This document shows positions 21,366-33,858 of a DNA stretch of 64,000 bases, piece after piece; within the stretch, counting starts at the first letter, position 1; the number at the start of each line of letters is the position of its first letter. The stretch comes from Rhodocollybia butyracea. Lineage: Eukaryota > Basidiomycota > Agaricomycetes > Agaricales > Omphalotaceae. The position numbers and the translations under genes were made by a program. The stretch spans positions 124,001 to 188,000 of the forward strand of contig JADNRY010000020.1 of the NCBI GenBank assembly GCA_015501585.1, given 5' to 3'. The notes under the pieces are model-generated. The model had not been told where the DNA came from. It saw nothing but the letters and a program-made list of their open reading frames with translations, and did not search any database.

Positions 21366-22314
21366 TGTTATGACCCGATTCTACACTATAGGCATATACA
21401 CACTCTTTTTTCATTTATTAACAACCACCACCATGACTATCATTAATATTTTACTACCTAACACTATCACATACATTCATTACTTATCTTCTCAACACAA
21501 CTTGGGATAATGCTGCACATTACCATGGAAGCTGCAAAGGACCTTCCACACAGTATTGACTCATTATTAGTCAACTCTGGTTCCACTAAATGGCTCAATA
21601 TCAGTCATCCATGACTCTACTGAATGGCTCAACATCAGTCATCTGCAGTTCCGCTTAAATGACTCAGTAACAGTCATTGCACACCATTCCACAGTCATGC
21701 TGACTGATCCGCAGCATTTCCGCAGTTATGACTCAAATCTAGTCATTCCGCAGCATTTCCTAACTAGTACATATTAAACAGTATATAAGGAAGCCAGATT
21801 TACCAATGTACGTAGACGTATTATTTTTCTTAAATCCAAACCCCCACTTGTTGCTGTTATCACTTGTGTGAATCACCAGACCAACTCATTGTATCTTGTT
21901 GAGCTATCTCCAAGCTACAATACACATTTATACATCTTGTTGAGCTAACTCCAAGTTGTATCCACTAACATTCACCTGTTGAGCTATCTCCTAGTGAATA
22001 CTTCTTTAATTGCCACTTGTTGAGCTATCTCCGAGTATTAGACACCACACTCACTACTACTTGTTGAGCCATCTCCGAGGGTAATCTTATTATTATTTGT
22101 CGAGCTATCTCCAAATAATAACTTCTGTGAGTTTTGTATTACAAACTAGTTACTAACTTTACTTGAGCCTAGTTGTTTGAGTATATATTTTTTGCCTAGC
22201 GGTTTCAACAAACGGAAAGGCTTGCTCTATAATCTCATTAATTTCTCTTATCATTTTTACTGCCGAGTTATGTACTGTGAAGGTTTGGACGAGACTATTG
22301 ATTGAGTCATAACA
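21366..22314 (+). mobile_element. Solo LTR 2 (empty of the MITE)
   Basis: It starts TGTTATGACCC and ends GTCATAACA, a matched inverted pair, and aligns with LTR 1 throughout except for the MITE. A TATATAAG box lies at 21,782. The hairpin array is shorter (six units, 21,890-22,125). No target duplication is seen (GTGAC before, TTTAG after), so this copy may have arisen by recombination between different insertions. No coding region adjoins it. Confidence 0.8.
21890..22125 (+). repeat. Shortened constant-loop hairpin array in LTR 2
   Basis: Six cores of the TTGAGCTATCTC type are present. Units 1-3 and the last match those of LTR 1. Two units are hybrids: the left arm of LTR 1 unit 4 (TTGCCACTTG) with the right arm of unit 6 (CGAGTATTAG), and the left arm of unit 7 with the right arm of unit 8. 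Both hybrids have poor pairing, as expected if the units between were deleted by recombination within the constant loop. Confidence 0.75.
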
Positions 22315-22410
22315 TTTAGCAGCTGACGCGACCTTTGGGTGCAGGACTTGTATTGACAGAGGTCGGGCAACGAGCAATGATAGGCACTGCATTCAGCTCA
22401 TAACATCGAC

Positions 22411-23628
22411 GTCTGAGATTTGCCTGTTAGAGTATGGGTGCTATGTGTGCGGAGGGATCCGGAGATGATTTGTTGGAAGGGACGAACAGCAAAAGAAGTG
22501 GGAAGTCAATTCGGATCCGTTTGGCTTGAATGATATCGTCGCCGTTGACTGAGAATGGAGGCGGTTTGGAAAACATATTCGACCACCGTTGCAGAATGAA
22601 CAGAAAAAGGTGTCAAAGAACTTTATATATCTAGCTTCGGGAGTAGGACTAGTAGTGACGAAAGTTGAGCATGAGCAACAAGCAATAATAAACACCCCTC
22701 ACCTCGTAAAGTATTTCTGCATCAGGTACTGGATACTTTCCAAGAATATAGCCATATTCGACCCTTGTTACAGCTCTTCCCTCGTTCTCAGAACAGTCTC
22801 AGAAACATTTTCAATATACCATTGACACTGAATAATCTGTCGCCTCGTAAAATAGACGTACTTTTGCGGTGTATAGAGCGGAACCTGCGAGAGTAGCATC
22901 TGGATCTGATTAATGATTGTTCACGAAGAGGCAGAAAGCAACGGGCTTTCGCATTTGTATTCCAAGGCAGATACAATAAGAATGGAAAACAAAGCTGACG
23001 CTGTCATTCCGAGCCTGGTAACTGAAAGATCGAAGAAACGACGCTGAGTACAGATCTAATGGAACAGCATGGATTTGCAGGTCGAGCTGTTAGTGTCCGC
23101 AGAGAGATTCCAGGCTGGAATTTCGAGTTGTAGAGTTATTCACTGGGTTTGGCCTAGAAAAGAATGAAACCAGCCGTTGGCGGTAAAAGGTTGCCACCAG
23201 CTTTGCCAATTCTTCTTTGTCTCATCGACCAGACATACGCATAACAGCTGACCCACGCGAGGTAGACACCCACCGAATACATTTGCACCCAATTTGCACC
23301 ATGTTAAAATCTCCGCATGCATACCTTGTGATACCATTTGCACGAGGCTTCCATCGCTGAAAGAATTCCTGTGACAAAAAATGTGGGCACATATGCGTGA
23401 AAGTGGGCTGGTTAAAAAGATGATGAGGCAAACTTGATTGGGCTTAGATTGTAGCTAGAATCAACGGCGGACGTGACTTGGCCGTCTTGATCCTGTGTCC
23501 ATCCATCTCGTGTCCACTTTGATATATTCTCAGCGCTTCTTCGAAACTCATTCAACTGTCAACAAATTGTTCTTGATAGCGTACCACCATCATCGCAGCA
23601 ATTTTCGTGAATCCGGTATCGTTTCAAC
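22411..23628. other. Upstream part of the NLR duplication, copy 2
   Basis: This is homologous to 7,672-8,634 up to the start codon of NLR gene 2. The palindrome found in copy 1 is not intact. No conserved ORF is shared, so I see no gene. Confidence 0.5.
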
Positions 23629-26600
23629 ATGTCTACCACACTTAACCCAAAGCTCGATTTGTCCAAGTAAGTTATCCAACCCCTTATTGAATCCTTTCAT
23701 CAATGGCTGATCGTGTTACTCGATAGCTTGGTTTTCAAAATCGAAGGTACGCTGCAGCCATATATTCATATCTTCTGCTCATTTGTATGCGAAAATGCTA
23801 GCAATCAAGCTCAAGCTTGATAACCCTCCCAAAAAGGGAAAAATCTCTGTGACTCTTCAAGCTAAGAAAGATGGCACACTTGATGAGAAAGGCGGTCTCG
23901 CCAAAAGTAGCCGCCAAAATGTCAATAGTGAGATGCAATGGAAGATGGAGAGCAGCATGTGAGTAGTTAATTTTGGTTTTATTTTTGGAGATCTGTAAAA
24001 GTAGAGGCATTGCGGAGTGTTTGCGTGCATTTGAATTTCCGCATGTATTTTTGAGATTTGCTTTTGAGGATGCTGACTTTGCAGATCTCTATCAGAGCCT
24101 GATGTAATAGGTTGACCATTTTATGAGTAGTTTCGTGGATGCAACAGGCATTATTGCTGTGGACATCGAAGAGCACCATCGCATCAAACCATTTTCAGCC
24201 AAATCTTTGGTGTCCAACCCATTGTCACTCAAGAATGAGGAGGTCTTTGATAAATTTGTCAAATCAGGTGTAACAGGTAGGTAACCTATCAAACTTGGAT
24301 GTCCCTTTATTGATATGGATTTGGAAATTCTCAAAGGGGATGCTCAAGAATTCACCTTGGTTGGAAATGATTCGACAATCAAATTGAGCATTTCTGGTGT
24401 AAGGTACATCTTTCAAGACATTTTGCATTTTCATATCAGATGAATAGCATTCACTTGATCATATTTTGAAGACATTTAGTCTTCCTAAATCAATTGTATC
24501 CAAGCTAGGCAAGTATCAAACTGAGCTTGATCTAATCTTGGAAATGGCAAGTGCTCTGGGAGAAGTGAGTTAATCAGAAATCTTCAGTTGTCTCAAAGTG
24601 TTAGAAGTCTTGAAAATTAATGGTAAATTTAACAGCTGAATACCACAGCTAAAGTGGTGATAGGTGTAGTCAAAACAGCTTTTGAGGTGGGAACATCTGT
24701 TGACTTTATAAAACTCTTCAATAATACTTCAATGCTTAGTGGCTGAAAAAGCAAGAAAAGTGTCACCAGGATATTCTCAATCTTTTTGAGCATATGGGAG
24801 GCATGCTTACCATCATTACAATTGAAGATGTTGACTCCCTCAAGAAGCATTCAAAAATGATAGAAGAACTCATTGATTCTATTCTAAAGTGCATCCAAGG
24901 GGCTGTTGAGCAGATATTGATCAAATGTCAGGAGAATATGCTGAGTAAAAATAGACTCCCTCTCCACATGCTGTAAACTGATTTGAAAATTTATAGAGCA
25001 GCTAATATTTTCATCAGAGCTTGCAGACAACATCTTCACCTTCCGCAACAAATTTGATCATTTGAAGGAACAGTACAGATTAGTTTTAGCTCAAGTTACT
25101 GCTTTACTTGTCCTTTCCATTGGTAAGAGAATGAATATTTTTGTATGTTATTGATACTGAAGAAGTAATGTTCCACAGAGCATAACAGGATCCTTAGTGA
25201 GAAGTTGAAGCCTCAATCTCATGAAGGCAACAAAGTTTGCATGAAGGATACCCGCGTTACGCTTCTGTCCAACCTGGCAAAAAACATCAAGGAGAATAGC
25301 ATTGTCTGGCTGCATGGCTTGGCAGGAACAGGCAAAAGCTCCATTATGGGTTCACTTGAACAGAAATTTTATCAGAAACCAGCTAATCCAGATCTCACTG
25401 GGATTGAGTTGGCCATGAGCTTTCATTGCACAAGAGGAACCAGATCTGATGATTTGCATGTTTTAGTTCCTACAATTGCATACAATATTGGTGTGAAATT
25501 TCCCGCACTTGGGAGATCTTTGGCCCAGAATCCCGAACCAATCACTTCGGGTGGATTATATCACCAATTCAACAATCTTTTGCACCAGCCATTGAACCCA
25601 TTGCAAAAAAAGAGGGGTGAATCTCCTACAGGCCAGATACTAGTCATTATTGATGCACTTGATGAGTGGGTTCAGGAAGAGGAAAGCCATAAATTGTTTT
25701 TAAAGGAGGTTCAAGAGCTGTGCAAGAATCATAACTGGGTCAAGTTTGTGATAACCAGTAGGCCAAATACTGAGATCAGGGAAGCCTTTGCAGGTGGGGA
25801 GCATCTTGAAATGGATATTCAGCAGGATCCAAATGCCCAGGATGACATTGCAAAGTTTCTCAGAAAGTGTATCAAGGGAAATGAAAAAGTGAATAAGGCC
25901 ATTACTAAGGCTGATGAGGAATGGTTACTGTTTTATGTAGAATCACTTTTTATATTGGCAGACACTGCATTTAAGTTTCTGGCCTATGGACTGGATCCTA
26001 GAGAAAAGTTGGCCATCATGAAAAAACAACAAGATGGGACTAAATCCGGAGCCAATTCCTATAATGTCCTATATGACCTATACACAACTGTTTTGAAAGA
26101 GGCGATACAGGACCCAGACAATAATACTACAAAATACCTGAACGTCATTAGTGCATTGATTATTCTTCAGTGGCCAGTGACAGAAAATGCATTGAGGGAA
26201 CTTACCGGGGATTATGCACTAGATGCAGTTAGATCTTTGGGTGCAGTACTTTACAAGAGTGGAGACGGCAAACTCAAGTATCATTTATCATTCAAAGAAT
26301 TCATCCAGGATGAAGGAGAGAAAAGGGGGTTTAATGTCAATCTGAAGCAACAGCACAGGCATCTTGCACATACTTGTTTGAAAGTGTTGATGAGGCAGTT
26401 GAAATTCAACATTTGCCAGCTAGATGATTCTGGTATCCCAAATGAACTGGTATCAAATCCCGATATAAAGACACGAGTTGAACAATATATCTCAGAAGAG
26501 CTACAATATTCCTGTGTGAACTGGGTTCATCATCTGGGTGAGACAGAGCAGTTAGATGATCCTATGATGGCACAGGTAGTACAGTTAATGAATGAGGAGA

Positions 26601-26836
26601 AGATTGTATTTTGGATGGAGTGCTTGAGCTTGATGGGAAGAACATCTCAAATCCAAAGTAGCATAGACAATTTTTTGAATATAAGAAAGTCAAAGGTAAG
26701 AGTAAATGGAGCAACTACAATATGTGTGACACCATCTGAGTAAGTCACACAGAATTTGAACCCCAATATAATGGAGATGGCAGATGATATTGCAAAATGT
26801 GTACAGGCATTTTATTATCCAATTGCTCACAGCTAG
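23629..26836 (+). CDS. NLR-like C2/NACHT protein truncated before WD40 region
   Basis: This is the paralogue of the 8.6-13.0 kb NLR with the same exon plan: 23629-23666, 23727-23746, 23802-23958, 24131-24276, 24337-24398, 24448-24564, 24636-24686, 24740-24944, 24997-25122, 25179-26695 and 26753-26836. Phases agree throughout, giving about 840 residues. It keeps the C2-like N-terminus (KLKLDNPPKKGKISVTLQ), the helical region, Walker A GLAGTGKSS and Walker B ILVIIDALDEW. Exon 11 ends after PIAHS because an inserted element supplies TAG directly. In the paralogue the protein goes on into WD40 repeats. All of the sensor region is lost, so this is either a truncated regulator or an early pseudogene; the upstream frame is clean, which suggests a recent event. 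Confidence 0.83.
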
Positions 26837-27572
26837 GGTTTGAAGGTCCAATCCAATTCAGTTTATTTACCAAAAATTCAATGAATCATGAATTGGACCG
26901 GTCCATAAAAAACCTAAATCTGTATGAACCATGGACCTGCACTGATTGCACTGGTCCACTGGTCCAATTCATCCTGGTTCATGCAGTTTAAATCAGTGCA
27001 AATTTAAACTGGTGCAGACCGGTTTAAACTGATTTAAACTGCACATGCATGAAAGATATTCAGATATGTAACAAGTGAGACCATGTAAGAAACTACTATA
27101 AAACAATATAAAACACTCAATATATGCTCTAGGCTGCCTTACACTGCTCTTTTACCATGCAGAAATGCTTTCCAGGTTTGGCAGTCATTGGTCATCTGTT
27201 AAAACAGACCATGGATAGTGTATTGTATCATGTCAGGCTCTCAGACTTGTTGCATGGTACTGTTCAATAGGTTATGAGTAGTCTTTCCAGTCTTGTATTA
27301 GCTTATTGCTTGAGACCATTAGAAAATATAAATTTTAGTGATCAAAATTGGAGAAAATATACTCATTTATTTTTGCTATGTGGCTGTACCGGTTTAGACC
27401 GGTTTAAACTGATTCTTTGTGGTTCACTTTTTTTTCTGAGATTTTGATAAACCATGAACTGGACCAGGTTTAAATCATGGACCGGTCCATCTATCATCAG
27501 TTCATTTTGCGGTTCAGTTCAGTGCAATTCATCAGTTTTCTGCAGTCCATTGAATTGGACCTTCAAATCCTA
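26834..27572. mobile_element. TIR element truncating NLR gene 2
   Basis: The left end TAGGGTTTGAAGGTCCAAT is matched by ATTGGACCTTCAAATCCTA at the right end. AGC flanks both sides (26,831-26,833 and 27,573-27,575); a TA duplication inside the ends is an equally possible reading. The interior is rich in GGTTTAAACTG/ACCGGTTTA words, with no ORF of note. The right flank is LINE sequence and not NLR sequence, so the history of the right junction is not settled. Confidence 0.75.
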
Positions 27573-27838
27573 AGCTGGCCCAAAGCCAGAATCTCCTCTA
27601 GCTCAGAGGAAAATGAAAAGCAGGAAAATGAATAGCGATTCTCAGGCAGGGGAAAAAGGTGATCCAGTAAGCAGAACATAAACACAGGCAAATCTGCCAC
27701 TGACTCGTAAAAAGATTGATGAACGAAGGGAGGCTGAAAAGCCACAGATGGTAGTAGACTCTCAGGGCCCTAGACAAATCGCAAGAGCTCCAAGTCATGC
27801 CCTGACGAGCCCACCACCAGCCAAAATGCCTACCGAAA

Positions 27839-29304
27839 ATGAGGGACTTGCGACACGCCAACTCGACCTCAACAAGGCTGTGCAATCCCGCACGCCCCGA
27901 AACACCGCCGCCATCTCTGGCCCACCGCCGCACTGATAGTATGAGCAGCAAAGTCAAGAGTTTGGAAGACACCGGAAAAAACCTAGTAGAGGCTGAGGAG
28001 GCAACTGAGCGCGAGTACGGCGATGATACAATGGGCAAGCCCAATTGAGCTCTTACGCCAAAACCTCCCTTTGAGCTGCCTACCAGAGCAGAGGAACTCG
28101 AAGATTTCATCCGCCTGCTTACAACTTCACTCCCCTTTCCTAACACTCAGAACTCGAACCCACACACCATGACCAACCGCCGCTTTGTGCAGTACTCCCA
28201 GGCAACAGCGCCAGAGCCGTACACAGAGGCGGAATTTCCGAGGGTCTTTGTTGAATGGAGGGATGCGATAAAAGGATTTACCAGAACACAGGCGGCGGCT
28301 TTCCAGGCTAAGCTGGACCACTATCTACTAGTAATGCCACATGGAGCTGGTCTCGATTTCGCCAACAAAAACCCCAACTTCGCCGCCCAGTTAATCGGTA
28401 CCATTCGCAGTTTTGAGTTTGACAATCTGCTCCCTCAATCCTTCAGGGATGAACTGAACGTTATCGCCCCTCAACTCCCAAACAACCCCCGAAAGAGTTT
28501 CCGCACTTCAAACCTCCATGGGTTTATATTCTAAAGATCAGTTCTGAGATTGTACAAGCCTTCCTACTCTGCACCCAGACCTTCGCTTTCTCTAAAACGC
28601 TGGCCTTCCATGTAATGCCGGTAGAACCAACAGAGCTCACCTGGGTGATAGGAAACTTCAATGCTGGGGTCCCGATGATCTCAGAAAACCTACGATGCGA
28701 TGTGCTAGGTGAAATTATTGCCGAGTTTTGGAGGGGAAGTCGTACTCGATCAGAGACCATCCAGCTCGCATCAAAAAACCCAGACTATAATGGTCTCTCA
28801 CATGATGAAATCATGTATGGTGTAGTCACCACATGGGACCTGCGGATTATCCGGAACAATGAGGACCGAGCGACAGATGATGACCTCGGATATGGTAACA
28901 CAGGTGATACGCCCCCTCTATTTCCACAACTCAGAAAGTGTGGAACTTTGTGCTCCAGTTGACTGGCCAACCTGTAGCCCTGAACAACAAAGAACATGAT
29001 GCGTGGTGTCGACTTATCCGAGACCGCACATACACCATCCACGACGACATCACTGTCAAGTCCGCTAAAAAAGTCATTGAATGCCCCTGGTGTAAGGCGC
29101 AAACACATCGCGGCTACCAGTGCCCATTCCACCAAACCGATGGATGGTACAGCCCTGTCCCCAGGAAGGGACATTTGGAGAATGCCCAGTCCAACCGAGG
29201 CAGGGGCCGAGGCCAAGGACGAGGTCAGAGAGGATACCAGAATGGGCCTCGGGGAAACTCTCGCTCTCGAGGGCGCGGATACTATATGGGATAGTTGTAG
29301 AATA
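27839..29304 (+). pseudogene. LINE ORF1 (Gag-like, CCHC knuckle), frameshifted
   Basis: Coding pieces run 27,839-28,045 and 28,169-28,534 (same frame, with a stop at 28,046), then shift near 28,497 into the frame of 28,615-28,962, and again near 28,910 into the frame ending at 29,294. The last piece contains CPWCKAQTHRGYQC, a C-x2-C-x4-H-x4-C zinc knuckle, followed by an Arg/Gly-rich tail (GRGRGQGRGQRG). This architecture is that of a retrotransposon RNA-binding protein that packages element RNA. Three disruptions make it a relic. Confidence 0.8.
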
Positions 29305-30195
29305 GTAATGCTGTGTACTGTATGACCGGGACTGGTCTCCTGTAATCGGGAACAATATAGACTATTGTACCCAACTAACAAATTGTCTGAGTTCGGGATC
29401 AGAATGGAGTGAGGGATTTGTGAGTACAGCTCAACACTCAATCGGAGGCTCTTCCTCTAGCATGCTATGAAGACTCACCTCAGCTAACCTATCTTCAAAA
29501 CCATCCGGTAGGTCCCAGTTGAGATAGTCTTGCCCGAACAAGCTATCGAAACTGGGGAAACCGGAAACCTGCGTAGAAGGGGAGGCATCGCAAGCCAACC
29601 TGGAGCATACTAATTGCATCGCTTACAACTACAGGAAGGAATATTATATCAACTCGACGGTCTAACAGTGCTGAAGGTCTTGGGGCTGGGGCAATGGGAG
29701 GAGCTCCTGGCGAGGCCGTGAGCCACAGCTCCCAGGAACATAACCCAGTTTTTGGAAATGGATTAGGTAGGCATATCTGTTTAACGGAAAGTGACCAACC
29801 GGAACTGGAAGTCGACCAGGTATACCTACCGACGGTATCAGGATCAAGAAATCCTGAACCGAGAGACGGGATGTCTCTTTCGCCCTCGCATAGCGCGGGA
29901 GGTGACCTGCAGGATGCAGGACACTCATGGGATATGAGCAATGCCCGAAATGGGGCAGAGGGTCATGAACAATACCCAACTGATACACCACAATATTGTG
30001 ACAGTAGCCCACAGGATGTGGATAGCTTGCAAGCCATAAGTGAGCTTAGAGATGTAACACCTCCTGCAAACACAGGGACAGATGACCTGGACTCACAAGA
30101 GCATGGTACACCTGGAGAGAACTCAATCCATGAAGGACACAATACACAGCTAGGGAGCCAACATCAAAGTGAAGATGAACTCTTGGAATCAGCCA
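29305..30195 (+). other. LINE region between ORF1 and endonuclease
   Basis: After ORF1 there is about 400 bp without features, then an open stretch (29,694-30,190) encoding a Ser/Gln/Asp-rich, probably unstructured segment that runs into the MITE at 30,196. It likely represents the N-terminal extension of ORF2. The matching continuation after the MITE (30,564-30,684) leads into the endonuclease. Confidence 0.55.
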
Positions 30196-30563
30196 CATCA
30201 GGAAAAGTGTTTTTTTCCTAGGGGAGCAAGGACCAAGGGTGGCCTAAGGAAAACTAGGTGACCTATGAACCCCATTGCATCCTAGGATTTGGTACTTGTC
30301 TTAAGGAACTCACAGTTTCCCGGGATTCCCTAGGAAGTCCTATGAAGACCAGGTGTTTTCCTTAGTTTTCCCTGGTTTTCCCCAAGTTGTCCTGGAATTG
30401 TCCTGGGGTATCCTAGGAAATCCTAGGAAATCCTGGGATATCCTGGGAAGCTGTGAGTCCCTTAAGACAAGTGCCAAATCCTAGGATGACATAGGATTCA
30501 CAGGTCACCTAGCTGTCCTTAGGCCACCCTTGGTCCCCTAGGAAAAAAACACTTTTCCTGATG
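30196..30563. mobile_element. MITE-like TIR element inside the LINE
   Basis: Inverted ends begin CATCAGGAAAAGTGTTTTTT and continue through CCTAGGGG and ACCAAGGGTGGCCTAAGGA. Homology between the two halves extends for more than 100 bp (including GGTGACCT, CCTAGGATTTGG and CACTTGTCTTAAG), so the whole 368 bp can fold back on itself. The centre has repeated CCTAGGAAAT/CCTGGGATAT words. A target duplication is unclear (possibly CA). Confidence 0.75.
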
Positions 30564-30684
30564 CACAGACGATGATTCCGAGGCTAACCAGCAAAACCCA
30601 GTGCCATCACAACCAACCCGCCGTGAGCGGTGAGCATCAGAACAAACACACAGAAAAAACACAAAGGCCGGGATCCGGATAGGC

Positions 30685-31650
30685 ATGCTGAACATGCGGG
30701 GCTATGGAACCCCAAATGTTTACCACAGAGACAACAAATGGAAGTACATAAACAATCTAGTGAAGAAAAAAAAAATTGGTATCTTGGCCCTGCAAGAGAC
30801 CCACCTCACGGACGAACGACGAGAGCAAATTGAGCAAAGATATGCCCAACGACTAAAAATATTCATATCCACGGACCCTGAAAATCCAACAGGACAAGGA
30901 GGTGTGGCCGTGGTTTTAAACAAAGAGCTTGCACGGACAGACACAACCAAGTCAATAGAAATTGTCCCAGGAAGGGCACTCCTCGTTGAGGTACAGTGGC
31001 ATAAGGAGGAGAAAATTGCAATCCTGGCAATATACGCACCAAACGTGACCGGATCAGATGGAAAAGAAAATGCTAAACTCTGGAAAGATGTGAAAACTTA
31101 CTATAACCAACACCCCGAACGCCAAAACCAAAAGTACTCCTTGGAGACTTCAACATGGTAGAGTCTGGAATGATCGACAGATGGCCAGCCCACAATGACC
31201 CAGAAGAAGCAATTGAGGCCCTTGATGAGCTCAAAATAAAGTTCAACCTCAAAGATGAATGGCGTAATACACACCCAGGGGAGAAACGCTATACTTATAT
31301 ACAAACAGCAACAAACTCACAGTCAAGACTGGACCGAATTTATATTGCTAAACAACTCCAACAGACTACTGGAGAGTGGAAGATCGAACCATCCGGTATA
31401 CCAAATGCAGACCATAGCTTAACCTTGGTGCAGGTGGCGCACAAAAAAGCCCCCAAGATTGGTAAAGGATGGTGGACTGTCCCAGCCTTCTTACTAAAAG
31501 ACAAAGGATTTTTGGAGTATGTCCATGAGAAAGGGCTGCAAGCAGAAAGGAAACATGATAGTATTATGGAACGGACAATGACTGATAACCCACAAATTAT
31601 CTGGCATGAACTAAAAACAGATATTCTAGGTGAAGCAAGACGCAATGATT
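30685..31650 (+). pseudogene. LINE AP endonuclease domain, frameshifted
   Basis: The domain begins IRIGMLNMRGYG and continues with ILALQETHL, GGVAVVL, ILAIYAPN and, after a shift near 31,120-31,140, LLGDFNMVESG and SRLDRIYIA. These are the exonuclease-endonuclease-phosphatase motifs that nick target DNA for target-primed reverse transcription. The LLGDFNM motif is out of frame with the start. A second shift near 31,640 leads back to the RT frame. Confidence 0.85.
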
Positions 31651-33846
31651 GTCCCCCGAACAGTACAAAAATTGCGGGACCTCACCACCGAAATGGACAA
31701 AGTCTTGCATGATGACACTCTACCAGGTGACGAAAAGCTGAAAATATCAGCGCAACTGGTAAAAAAAATGGAAAACCTTGAACACCAAAAATATGTGCAG
31801 GCCCAAAAAGAAGCATCTACCCGCCACCGCATCGAAGGTGAAACCCCCAGCAGATACTTCTCAAGCCTGAGCAAAGAGAAAAAACCACGAGATGTCATGT
31901 ACTCCCTCCGTAAAGTTGATGCTACACCAAATGCAGATGGAATCATTCCTCAAAATGAGTTTGTGAAGAGTTCAAAATCTATGGCTAACCTTGCCGGTAC
32001 TTACCACGAGGACCTCCAGAAAAAGGGTCTACTGGACTTTGACACCCCAGAGAGACAAGCAGCCATTGAAGAAGCCCTAGCAAACCTTGAGACAAGTGTA
32101 ACCAAGGACCAAAGCCAAGAACTGGAAGCAGATATCAGTGAAGATGAAACAGCCTGTGCACTAAAGCTGACACAAAACCTTACATCACCTGGCCTTGATG
32201 GTGCAACGTATGAGCTGTGGAAGGCAATTAATGATATGTACATCAGAAACACCCACCAGGAGAAAGAAGCATTTAACGTACTTAAACTAATGACGAGCGC
32301 GTTTAATGATATTAGGCATTGTAGTACAATGGAATCCACTGGCTTTGCAGATGGATGGATGTGCCCAATCTTCAAAGAAGGTGATAGGGAGGACATAGCA
32401 AACTATAGGCCCATCACACTTTTGAACACTGACTACAAAATCTTCACCAAGGTACTGACCATGAGGCTCGGGAAGGTTGCACCAAGCCTCTTACATGAGA
32501 ATCAGGCAGGTTTCGTACCCGGCAGGCACATCACTGACCAGACCAAACTGATTAGAATGGTAATGTACTATGCGGAATATAAAGAGGTGAATGGCCTTAT
32601 TGTGTCATTGGACCAAGAAAAGGCCTATGATAAAATTGACCATGAATATCTCTGGAAAACCCTGGAAAAATTTGGCTTCCCGGAACTGTTTATCAACACT
32701 GTTAGGCATCTGTATAGAAAAGCCCATACCACGGTAATGGTAAATGGATATCTAAGCACCAAATATCATGTTGTCAGGGGCGTAAGGCAAGGAGACCCAC
32801 TCTCATGTCTCCTTTTTGACCTTGCAATAGAACCATTGGCAGCTGCAATACGAAATTTGAACCTCCAGGGGTATGAAGTCCTGGGAGTCAAAGAGAAATT
32901 GATTGTCAACCTTTTTGCAGATGACACCAGTGTATTTTTAAATGCAAATGATAGACTTGAGGACTTGCAAAAAATCTTGGACACCTGGTGCTGTGCATCA
33001 GGAGCGAAATTTAATATAGCAAAGACCAATATTATTCCAATGGGCACTGAGGAATTTCGTAAAGCGATCAATGAGACAAGAAGGCCACTGCCTGGAACAG
33101 CACCCCTAGATGCCAATTTACACCTAGCTAAAGAAGGAGAAGCTGTGCGCATCCTTGGGGCCTGGTATGGGAATAAGATAAACAGCGACCAAATATGGGC
33201 ACCAACCCTGGAGAAAATAGATACCTCACTCCAACGATGGGCAAGAGCTTCCCCAACGATGGAGGGCAGACGCCACATTATCCAGATGATTATTGGTGGC
33301 ATGACCCAATACCTGACACAAGTCCAAGGAATGCCCAAGACAGTGGAAACACGACTGGTAAAAAGGATTAATACCTACCTGTGGGACGAAAAATCGAGAA
33401 ATCCAATCAACATGGATGTTGCATACGGCCCAATAAGAAAAGGAGGCCGGAAAGTCCTAGACATCCGTGCGCGCAATGAAGCAATAGACACAATGTGGCT
33501 CAAGACGTACCTTGACCTAGGCCCAAGCTGGAGGACTTGGGCATACTTTGCAGACGAGCTCTTTACGCTGTCAGTACCTACTTCTGAAAGGCATATCAAC
33601 CCCAAGGTCAAGCAGAACCCCTTCCTACAAACCTGGAAAACATATACAAAAGGCCAAAAAATCCCAGACCTTAAGGCACTCACAGCCACGGCTGAGAAAT
33701 TTAATCTCCAAATTGATGGAATCGCATTCACTAGAGACATCCTACGGGAAATGCCAATATGGTACCATGCAAAGGCAGACCCTGGGATTAGATACTTAAA
33801 CTACTCAAGAGCTAGCATCTGCCTACGAGATAGACATGAGCTCTGA
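31630..33846 (+). pseudogene. LINE reverse transcriptase domain
   Basis: This open stretch contains the RT core in order: CPIFKEGDREDIANYRPI and LLNTDYKIFTKVL, NQAGFVPGRHITDQ, motif A with SLDQEKAYDKIDH, motif B with GVRQGDPLSCLLFDLAIEPL and the catalytic FADDT of motif C. A connection domain follows, ending at TGA 33,844. The next open stretch is in the same frame, so this stop is a single nonsense change within a formerly continuous ORF2. Confidence 0.9.
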
Positions 33847-33858
33847 ACAGTTGGGGAA

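Noticed and set aside
13804..22314. The two LTRs as the ends of one retrotransposon
   Set aside because: The DNA between them holds a pseudogene and other repeats and no gag/pol, and the left LTR has its own 5-bp target duplication.
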